Below are positions 1 to 5,251 of a stretch of DNA of 6,334 nucleotides, one piece after another; positions within the stretch are counted from its first letter, which is position 1, and each line of letters starts with the position of its first letter. Source of the stretch: Desulfobacula sp. (lineage in GTDB: Bacteria > Desulfobacterota > Desulfobacteria > Desulfobacterales > Desulfobacteraceae). Location of the stretch: NCBI RefSeq assembly GCF_021107415.1, contig NZ_JAIOSW010000211.1, positions 1-6,334 on the forward strand. The letters run 5' to 3'. The position numbers were made by a program, and so were the translations under genes. The notes under the pieces are model-generated. The model worked only from the letters and a program-made list of their open reading frames with translations. It was not told the origin of the DNA and did not search any database.

Positions 1-143
1 CCTGGAATATGACTCTCCTGGTATTCTGAGGGCTGTCTGACATCCAGGATTGTTATCTCATCCCCCGGATGTTGAGAAATATATTTTTCCGTCTCCTTAA
101 AATCCAATGATTTAGCAGGTGTAAAAAACTGCATCCATTTCAT
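1..143 (-). CDS. Rhodanese-domain protein, N-terminal part (cut by window edge)
   Basis: The 47 complete codons before the window edge carry the conserved N-terminal rhodanese element: a hydrophobic strand ending in Asp-Val-Arg (residues 34-36), then E40-Y41 and HIPG (45-48). This matches the DVR-x3-E-[YF]-x3-HIPG signature. Rhodanese domains move sulfane sulfur through a persulfide on a catalytic Cys. That Cys lies in the unseen part, so activity cannot be judged. No signal peptide is visible, so it is probably cytoplasmic. I chose the ATG at 143 because AAGGAG (158-153) sits 9 nt upstream. An in-frame ATG at 173 (MAESQKEK...) begins 2 nt after the rubredoxin stop but has no clear ribosome site, so it is less likely. 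It is the last visible gene of a tight operon with the rubredoxin, which suggests a role in sulfur or redox metabolism. Family call good; function inferred. Confidence 0.85.
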   Translation of the reverse strand, partial: MKWMQFFTPAKSLDFKETEKYISQHPGDEITILDVRQPSEYQESHIP

Positions 144-175
144 TACCAATTTCTCCTTTTGGCTTTCTGCCATCG

Positions 176-355
176 TTAGCCAAGTGACTTAAATGCTTTA
201 GTACTGGCTCCACAGACAGGACATTTCCAGTCATCGAGCAGATCCTCAAATTTTGTTCCTTTTGCAATCTTTCCTTTTCTGTCCCCTTTATCAGGATTAT
301 AAATATAACCGCAATTAACTGTCTGACATTGATACAGATCTTTTGGTTCTACCAC
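176..355 (-). CDS. Rubredoxin with C-x4-C first knuckle
   Basis: This is a 59-residue rubredoxin, a small cytoplasmic electron carrier with one Fe bound by four cysteines. Visible hallmarks, in order, are C10-x4-C15-G-Y-I-Y ([10 protein letters not shown]), the NPDKGD turn (20-25), KFEDLLDDW (35-43) and CPVCGA (45-50) with a trailing KAF. Length and order match ordinary rubredoxins (about 52-60 residues), except that the first metal knuckle has four residues between cysteines instead of the usual two. I recall similar C-x4-C rubredoxins (the Rd2 type) from sulfate reducers. The start is GTG at 355, supported by AAGGAG at 367-362 with a 6-nt spacer; no ATG precedes the first Cys in frame. In sulfate reducers rubredoxins commonly pass electrons to oxygen- or peroxide-detoxifying enzymes; no such partner is in the window. 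It sits between two other small genes of the same strand in one probable operon. Confidence 0.93.
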   Translation of the reverse strand: MVEPKDLYQCQTVNCGYIYNPDKGDRKGKIAKGTKFEDLLDDWKCPVCGASTKAFKSLG

Positions 356-376
356 TTTAAACTCCTTTTTTAATTT

Positions 377-454
377 TTATTGACGATACAGATCTGTCTC
401 AAGGCAATCCATATTCCAGAAACAACCTTCCAAAGGCATAATCGTATCATTCAT
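377..454 (-). CDS. Possible 25-residue peptide between the two rubredoxin-like genes
   Basis: An ATG-TAA frame of 25 codons fills almost exactly the space between the rubredoxin-like gene (12 nt gap before it) and the rubredoxin (21 nt gap after it, holding that gene's ribosome site). The peptide begins MNDTIMPLEG, has C-x5-C (CFWNMDC, residues 11-17) and ends in TDLYRQ. Two cysteines and a Trp in so short a peptide, inside a run of metal-binding proteins, make translation plausible. Against it, there is no convincing Shine-Dalgarno; translation would need coupling to the preceding gene. The tail (TDLYRQ) resembles the rubredoxin start (KDLYQC) and shares an 11-bp repeat with it, so it may instead be a remnant of a duplicated gene start. 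Unrecognised; no function proposed. Confidence 0.35.
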   Translation of the reverse strand: MNDTIMPLEGCFWNMDCLETDLYRQ

Positions 455-466
455 CTTTAGCTTTTT

Positions 467-631
467 TTATTCACCGCCCTTGATTTGAGGGTCGTTCGGC
501 TTTCCTGCGCAATCGGGTGTATAGCAGGAATTATCAACAAAGGAACAATCGCTTTTACAGGATGGACACTTCTCAGGCGGAGTATCCGCATCAGGGGTAT
601 ACCCGCATTTGCTGCATAGCCAGCTTATCAT
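467..631 (-). CDS. Small cysteine-rich rubredoxin-like protein (54 residues)
   Basis: The first half is like the short rubredoxin domain of rubrerythrins: W4-L-C6-x2-C9-G-Y, a short DADTPPE loop, then C22-x2-C25. These four cysteines would bind one Fe or Zn. The second half adds C29, C36 and C41 in the pattern C-S-F-V-D-x2-C-Y-T-P-x-C, giving seven cysteines in 54 residues. That tail is not part of classic rubredoxin and could form a second metal or disulfide site. From memory, similar small proteins with a CYxPxC tail occur in anaerobes, but I cannot name a characterised member. The start is ATG at 631 with AAGGAG (644-639) 7 nt upstream, a strong ribosome site. It is the first gene of the leftward operon and its promoter should lie in the spacer shared with the histidine kinase. 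Probably a cytoplasmic redox or metal protein; electron-carrier role inferred only. Confidence 0.85.
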   Translation of the reverse strand: MISWLCSKCGYTPDADTPPEKCPSCKSDCSFVDNSCYTPDCAGKPNDPQIKGGE

Positions 632-814
632 AATTTATCTCCTTCTTATTAAAATATTTCTACTGTTTCATATGATACACTTCCTATCCAAATTCTATCT
701 GGTTCAACAACCTTTCAAAAACCATGCCATCTTTTTGTATGGATATTTTTATCAAATCATTTTATACCTTAACTCAGGCATAGCAATTAGCAACCGAATA
801 CAGACTGATTCACC
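632..814. promoter_or_regulatory. Divergent promoter region between the rubredoxin-like operon and the kinase
   Basis: This AT-rich 183-bp spacer separates two operons that read away from each other, so both promoters should lie here. I found no convincing -35/-10 pair on either strand. Leftward, TAGAAT (697-692) is a possible -10 with only a poor TTGAAA (718-713) at 15 bp. Rightward, TATACC (763-768) has no good -35. An interrupted inverted repeat, GATA-N7-TATC (675-689), lies 44 bp upstream of the rubredoxin-like start and could be part of an operator. Assignment as a regulatory region rests on gene layout, not on motifs. Confidence 0.5.
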
Positions 815-2479
815 ATGGTGATGATTATGCAGAACAAAGAAAACAATGATATTGATACCATGAAAAATCCCTCAGGAAAAATAAATTATCCTTTAAAAAG
901 AAAATTTGTTTTTGGTGTCATTATCATTATTGTTCCTATCCTGGGTCTTCTTTTCACCTGGATTGGATTTCGCATATCCAACCAGGGCAAACAGGAAACC
1001 CTTGAAAAAGCAAGAGTGATTGCAGATCAAATTATACTGACCCGCCAATGGGTAACAGACTGTATGGGCGGCATATTTGTTAATGTGAAAAGCCTGGGAG
1101 CCAAAAGGGTTGTCTTTGCCATAAAAGATCAACTTTGCATATCCCAGGATACCTACCAATTTTTCACTCCATCAATGGTAACCCAGAAACTGTCACAATA
1201 TTCCTTTGAAAAAAAATCTTATCAGTTCAAACTGTCCAGCCTTATGCCCATCAATGCCGCCAACAGCCCGAACCTCTTTGAGAAAGCAGGTTTAAACAGC
1301 TTTGCAACTCAAAAAACAACAGAATATTACCAATTTACAGATCAATCCTTTGATTATATGGTACCCCTCTATAAAACTAAAGGATGTATAAAATGCCACC
1401 CCAATGAAACCGAACAGGAAACAAGTATTATGGGCGGGCTAAGGGTAACCATCCCCTATCAAAACATAAAACAGGCCTTAAAAAAAACCATATGGCTGCT
1501 GGCAGGAGCCGGGATCTGCATCACCCTTGCAACCATTCTTGTACTGGTTTTCCTTATCCATACCCTTGTCTTAAAGCCCATAAATGAATTGGAAAAAAAG
1601 AGCCGTCAGGTCTCCTTTGGCAACCTGGGTACCCGGGTGTCGCCCCATACAAATGATGAACTTGAAAAACTGGGGAAAAGTTTCAACCTCATGGCTGAAA
1701 ACCTGATGCACAATCGGGACAATTTAGAAAAAAAGGTAACAAAGGCAACAAAGGATCTTGCCCATGCCAACCATGAACTTTTAAAACTTGATAAGCTGAA
1801 ATCAGATTTCCTTGCCAATATGTCCCATGAACTTCGAACCCCTTTAACAGCCGTAAAGGGCAGTATCAATTATCTTGAAAGGACATTGACAGATCCAAAT
1901 CATCTTGAATTTATCCAGATCATTGAAAAAAACATTTCAAGACTCACCCGGCTGATTTCAAACCTTTTTGACTTTACAAAGCTTGAAGCAGGAACCATTG
2001 AGTGGGAGTTTGAACGTCAGGACATTTCACAACTTGTAAAAGAGGTGATTGATATCATGAGCCCTTTGTCCCTGGAAAAAGAGATTACAATTTTGCCGGA
2101 TTATTCGGAACATCTTTATGCCATCATAGATCTTGAACGGATGGAACAGGTTCTTGTCAATCTTCTGGATAATGCCATTAAATTTTCAAAACCCAAGGCC
2201 CGGATTAAAATACAGGTTAAAACCCAAAACAATGACATTCAAATATCCATCAAAGATCAGGGGCCCGGTATCCCCAAGGAAAATCTTGAAACTATTTTTA
2301 AAAAATTCTACACTGCCAAAACTGAATCAAACATAAAAAATCAAGGAGCAGGCATGGGACTTGCCATATCCAAAGCTATTGTCTCTGCCCATAACGGCAG
2401 TCTCAGTGTTCAAAGCGAAAAAGGATCTTCCAGCACATTTTTTATTACACTTCCACAGGATAACAGGACGATTAAATGA
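815..2479 (+). CDS. Membrane histidine kinase with c-type haem (Tll0287-like/DUF3365) sensor domain
   Basis: A 554-residue sensor kinase. Domains in order: a transmembrane helix (about 31-52); a periplasmic Tll0287-like (DUF3365) domain (about 55-224) with family landmarks LTRQWV (75-80), GGIF, SLMPIN and CIKCH (191-195), the c-type haem attachment motif; a second helix (about 226-251); HAMP (about 252-304); a coiled linker; HisKA with phospho-acceptor H338 in MSHELRTP; and a HATPase with N box (N449, N453), DQGPG (481-485), an F box (IFKKFY) and GAGMGL (511-516). All catalytic motifs are intact. The topology puts the haem in the periplasm, where c-type maturation occurs. This suggests sensing of redox state or a small ligand, by inference. 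The start is uncertain: ATGs at 815, 821, 827 and 860 are in frame and none has a clear Shine-Dalgarno; all keep the first helix. Its stop overlaps the regulator start by 4 bp, so the two form a co-translated pair. Confidence 0.95.
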   Translation: MVMIMQNKENNDIDTMKNPSGKINYPLKRKFVFGVIIIIVPILGLLFTWIGFRISNQGKQETLEKARVIADQIILTRQWVTDCMGGIFVNVKSLGAKRVVFAIKDQLCISQDTYQFFTPSMVTQKLSQYSFEKKSYQFKLSSLMPINAANSPNLFEKAGLNSFATQKTTEYYQFTDQSFDYMVPLYKTKGCIKCHPNETEQETSIMGGLRVTIPYQNIKQALKKTIWLLAGAGICITLATILVLVFLIHTLVLKPINELEKKSRQVSFGNLGTRVSPHTNDELEKLGKSFNLMAENLMHNRDNLEKKVTKATKDLAHANHELLKLDKLKSDFLANMSHELRTPLTAVKGSINYLERTLTDPNHLEFIQIIEKNISRLTRLISNLFDFTKLEAGTIEWEFERQDISQLVKEVIDIMSPLSLEKEITILPDYSEHLYAIIDLERMEQVLVNLLDNAIKFSKPKARIKIQVKTQNNDIQISIKDQGPGIPKENLETIFKKFYTAKTESNIKNQGAGMGLAISKAIVSAHNGSLSVQSEKGSSSTFFITLPQDNRTIK

Positions 2480-3168
2480 CGACACCCGGCAAAACCATTT
2501 TAATCATTGACGATGACAAAGATATTGTTCAAACTATTAAAGGTAATTTAACCCTTGACGGATATAAGGTCATCTTTTCCCATCTTGGCCGCAAGGGTAT
2601 TGAAATGGCCGAAACAGGTCAACCCGACCTGATTCTGCTTGATCTGAACCTGCCGGATATGGATGGCATCTCCATTTGTGAAATTCTAAGGAAATCCTTT
2701 GATTTTCCCATCATCATGCTTACGGCAAGGGATACTTTGTCGGATAAAGTTTTGGGACTTAAAAGCGGTGCGGATGATTATATTGTCAAACCCTTTGAAT
2801 ACCTGGAGCTTTCAGCAAGAATAACGGCTATTTTCAATCGGATTGACAGATCACTCGTAAAAGAAAAACAAGAATTCAGACACCTTGAAATAAATTATAA
2901 AAAAAGACAGGTTTCCATCAAGGGACAATTAGCAAAATTGACAAAAACAGAATTTCAACTCCTGGAGCTCTTTGTCTCCCATCCCGATCAGAGTCTGTCA
3001 AGAGATTTTATAGAAAAACAGATCTGGTGGGATTCACAGCTCTATTCCCACAGCAGGGCACTGGATGTCCATATCCAGCGATTAAGAAAAAAAATTGAAC
3101 AAAACCCTGAAACCCCGGACTTAATTGTTACGATTACGGGTGTTGGATATAAGTTTAACAGTAAGTAA
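2476..3168 (+). CDS. OmpR/PhoB-family response regulator
   Basis: This 230-residue regulator is the partner of the upstream kinase. The receiver domain (about 6-123) has the acidic pocket D12-D13, phospho-acceptor D56 (LLDLNLPDMDG), T83 in MLTARD and K105 in VKPF. All key residues are present. The C-terminal winged-helix domain (about 134-229) shows LTKTEFQLLELF, the recognition-helix region SRALDVHIQRLRKKI and the final TITGVGYKF strand turn typical of PhoB/OmpR. Full length for the family. The ATG overlaps the kinase stop (ATGA), and AGGA at 2465-2468 gives a ribosome site 7 nt upstream, so translational coupling is likely. It should bind DNA as a phosphorylated dimer at direct repeats. Its targets are unknown; the divergent rubredoxin/rhodanese operon and its own operon are the natural candidates. 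Confidence 0.96.
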   Translation: MTTPGKTILIIDDDKDIVQTIKGNLTLDGYKVIFSHLGRKGIEMAETGQPDLILLDLNLPDMDGISICEILRKSFDFPIIMLTARDTLSDKVLGLKSGADDYIVKPFEYLELSARITAIFNRIDRSLVKEKQEFRHLEINYKKRQVSIKGQLAKLTKTEFQLLELFVSHPDQSLSRDFIEKQIWWDSQLYSHSRALDVHIQRLRKKIEQNPETPDLIVTITGVGYKFNSK

Positions 3169-3180
3169 ACGTAACGATAG

Positions 3181-3218
3181 ACCTGGTATAATTTAAATTT
3201 ATAACTCCTTGGTTTTTT
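3181..3218 (+). terminator. Weak candidate terminator after the two-component operon
   Basis: An imperfect, AT-rich stem begins with ACC-x-GG (3181-3186), which can pair with CC-xx-GGT (3207-3213). An inner TATAA/TTATA-like stem lies over the AATTTAAATT core, and six Ts follow (3213-3218). The right half overlaps the 3' end of the convergent aminopeptidase gene. The stem has internal mismatches and few GC pairs, so efficiency is doubtful. No better terminator is visible in the 30-bp convergent gap. Confidence 0.3.
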
Positions 3219-4977
3219 CATTAAGCCACAATGCCACATCCTGATCCAGATTAGGTGACAGTTTCTCATAAACCATAGCGTGATACGCATTGATCCAGTC
3301 TTTTTCTTCCATAGACAGCATGTCCTTGTCAATCAAGGTTCTTTCAAAATGGCAAACTGTCATGTTCTCAAATTTCATGAATGTTCCAAACTCATTTTCA
3401 AAGGCCTGGTCCACAAGAATCATATTCTCCAGTCTTATGCCATAAGCGCCCTCCCTGTAAACTCCGGGCTCATTGGTCAACACCATGCCTTTTTCAAGTT
3501 TTACATCAATGGGATGGGGACTTATTCTTGCAGGGCCCTCATGAACACATAAAAAAAATCCGACCCCATGACCTGTGCCATGGCCGAAATCCATTCCCTG
3601 CTGCCATAAATACTGCCGTGAGAGCGTATCAATCTGGAATCCTTTGGTACCTTTGGGAAACAGGACTGTGGCTACAGAGATATGGCCTTTTAATACCAGG
3701 GTGTAATCTGTTATTTCCTGTTTTGACGGCTTGCCCCGACAAATGGTTCGGGTAATATCCGTGGTACCGGTAAGATAGTTGCCGCCGGAATCCGTCAAAA
3801 ACATGCCTGCATTACCAATAACCACATCTGTTTCTTTAGTAGCCGAATAGTGACACATGGCTGAATGATCCTGATAGGCCATGATGGGATCAAAACTGTT
3901 TTCAACGAATAACTCCTGATCCTTTCGAAATAAATAAAGCTTATCGGCAACAGATTGTTCGGTAATCTGCGCATCTTCATTCTGATGCTCAAGCCAGAAG
4001 AGAAAGTTTACAACAGCTGCACCATCTTTTACAGCCGTTTGTCTCAAATGAGCGATCTCAATATCATTTTTTATGGCTTTAAGCGCAATAGCCGGATTGG
4101 ATTCTTCAACAATCTTACATTTTTTATTAATGGACTGATACAGCCTGTAATTGGTATTTTCAGGATCAACCAGAATCGTTTTGTTATCTTGAATCTTTGA
4201 TAAAGCAGAGGTTATATCTTCATATTCAACAATGTCTATGCCATCCCGGCGCAATTCTTTGGCAAGAGCATCATTAATCTTTGTTTTGCTGACAAACAAA
4301 AACACGTTTTGGGGAGCAATCAAAACAAATGCAATATTAACAGGATTTGTATGAACATCCTGTCCCCGAAGATTCAGGCTCCATGCGATATCATCAAGGG
4401 TTGCTATTAAATGGTAAGATGCATCCAAAGCATCCATCTGCTTTTGAATTTGCCTGATTTTATCCTTCCTGCTTTTCCCGGCATATTGTTCTGACAGGGA
4501 AAATGCCGCTGACTTTGGCCTGGGCGGCCTGTCTGTCCATAGCTCCCTGACAAAATCAATATCTGTATTCAGCAAAAGTCCTTTGGCTTTAAATTGAGTT
4601 TTATACTTTTTCACATTGGCCATGCTGAATACATTTCCATCAATTCCAATGGTGTCTTTTGGCTTCAAGGTATCAATCAGCCATTTTTGAAATGTCGGGA
4701 CATCCGGCTCCCCCATTTTATACAACTCAAACCAGGAACCTGAAATTTGTTTTTCAGCCTGGATATAGTATCTGAAATCTGTCCATAAAATGGCGTGTTC
4801 AAGAGTGATAACAGCTGTTCCGGCAGAGCCTGAAAACCCGGTGAGCCACTTTCTTGCCTGCCAGTGGTCAGCAACATATTCACTCCCATGGGGATCATCG
4901 CTTGGTATGATAACGGCAGCAATATTGCCATCTTTCATCAATTGCCTGATATGATTAATTTTCTCATTCGTATTCAT
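3199..4977 (-). CDS. Xaa-Pro aminopeptidase, three-domain M24B type
   Basis: A 592-residue cytosolic metallopeptidase that releases the N-terminal residue from peptides with proline in second position. Length and layout match the long aminopeptidase P type, as in human XPNPEP1: two creatinase-like N-terminal domains (about 1-135 and 136-305) and a C-terminal pita-bread catalytic domain (about 310-592). All five dinuclear-metal ligands are visible: D396 (LTDSGGNY), D407 (TTDITRT), H470 (GHGTGHGVG), E503 (TNEPGVY) and E517 (IRLENM). The substrate-site histidines H376 (MCHYSA) and H479 (VHEGP) are also present. Mn2+ is the usual metal in this family. The start is ATG at 4977, where the encoded MNTNEKINHIRQLM opening fits the family; only a weak AGGTTGA lies upstream. 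It stands alone, converging on the response regulator and divergent from the fatty-acid synthase gene. Peptide turnover is the expected role, with no visible link to its neighbours. Confidence 0.96.
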   Translation of the reverse strand: MNTNEKINHIRQLMKDGNIAAVIIPSDDPHGSEYVADHWQARKWLTGFSGSAGTAVITLEHAILWTDFRYYIQAEKQISGSWFELYKMGEPDVPTFQKWLIDTLKPKDTIGIDGNVFSMANVKKYKTQFKAKGLLLNTDIDFVRELWTDRPPRPKSAAFSLSEQYAGKSRKDKIRQIQKQMDALDASYHLIATLDDIAWSLNLRGQDVHTNPVNIAFVLIAPQNVFLFVSKTKINDALAKELRRDGIDIVEYEDITSALSKIQDNKTILVDPENTNYRLYQSINKKCKIVEESNPAIALKAIKNDIEIAHLRQTAVKDGAAVVNFLFWLEHQNEDAQITEQSVADKLYLFRKDQELFVENSFDPIMAYQDHSAMCHYSATKETDVVIGNAGMFLTDSGGNYLTGTTDITRTICRGKPSKQEITDYTLVLKGHISVATVLFPKGTKGFQIDTLSRQYLWQQGMDFGHGTGHGVGFFLCVHEGPARISPHPIDVKLEKGMVLTNEPGVYREGAYGIRLENMILVDQAFENEFGTFMKFENMTVCHFERTLIDKDMLSMEEKDWINAYHAMVYEKLSPNLDQDVALWLNEKTKEL

Positions 4978-4994
4978 GATTCAACCTATTATTA

Positions 4995-5014
4995 TTTGCC
5001 TGTAAACAGGTAAA
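4995..5014. promoter_or_regulatory. 20-bp palindrome, candidate operator of the aminopeptidase gene
   Basis: TTTGCCTGTAAACAGGTAAA is an inverted repeat with two-fold symmetry. CCTGT/ACAGG are perfect arms around an AA centre, flanked by TTT/AAA, with only the G/T pair and the central pair breaking symmetry. It lies 17 bp upstream of the aminopeptidase ATG and downstream of that gene's candidate promoter, where a bound repressor would block transcription. It is about 240 bp from the fatty-acid synthase start. The binding protein is unknown. With so short a loop an RNA hairpin is unlikely. Confidence 0.4.
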
Positions 5015-5044
5015 GCTTAAATTCTCTATCTCATTCAGCCATGA

Positions 5045-5074
5045 AGCATACAATACTTTGAATCTTTACCGCAA
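5045..5074 (-). promoter_or_regulatory. Candidate sigma-70-type promoter for the aminopeptidase gene
   Basis: On the minus strand, TTGCGG (5074-5069) and TATGCT (5050-5045) are separated by 18 bp. Transcription would begin near 5038 and give a leader of about 60 nt containing the palindrome at 4995-5014. Both boxes match the consensus only in part, so this is a suggestion. Confidence 0.28.
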
Positions 5075-5148
5075 TTATTTTTTGAACAAAAAGTCTGACC
5101 ATATAGAAAATTACTTGAAATCCGGGTGATTTTTACGATAGAATAAGG

Positions 5149-5154
5149 TATACT
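5149..5154 (+). promoter_or_regulatory. Candidate -10 element for the cyclopropane-fatty-acid synthase gene
   Basis: TATACT is a good -10 match, placed about 100 bp before the start codon. No matching -35 lies at 16-18 bp; the best upstream hexamer, TTGAAA (5115-5120), is 28 bp away. A weak -35 would suit an alternative or stationary-phase sigma factor, as known for cfa in E. coli, but the sequence alone does not show this. The leader would be about 90 nt. Confidence 0.3.
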
Positions 5155-5251
5155 TTAGCAGCTGGAAAAACATCATTTGGGGAATTAAGTGAAGAGACGA
5201 TCTCAACCTGATTATTTTTATTAAATCCATTATCAGATATGGGAGGACGGT

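Larger units (their letters stand above)
4978..5251. other. AT-rich divergent spacer between aminopeptidase and cfa
   Basis: The 274 bp hold the promoters of both divergent genes, the palindrome at 4995-5014 and the candidate -10 boxes listed separately. I see no credible small ORF with a ribosome site, no tRNA and no strong hairpin. The only other structure is a minor GAGA-CGA-TCTC stem at 5194-5204 in the presumed cfa leader. Confidence 0.6.

Noticed and set aside
609..821. 70-codon plus-strand ORF starting with TTG
   Set aside because: It starts inside the opposite-strand rubredoxin-like gene, has no ribosome site, and its Leu/Ile/Phe-rich protein reflects AT-rich spacer DNA.
893..1159. 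88-codon minus-strand ORF within the kinase gene
   Set aside because: Antisense to the first helix and start of the sensor domain; no ribosome site or motif.
3127..3175. Inverted repeat GTTACG/CGTAAC near the end of the response regulator
   Set aside because: Arms of only 6 bp with a 37-nt loop and no T-run; not a credible terminator.
3280..3755. Plus-strand ORFs of 90 and 124 codons
   Set aside because: Both are antisense to the conserved catalytic domain of the Xaa-Pro aminopeptidase and have no recognisable motifs.
5194..5204. GAGA-CGA-TCTC hairpin in the presumed cfa leader
   Set aside because: A 4-bp stem is too short to propose a riboswitch or attenuator.
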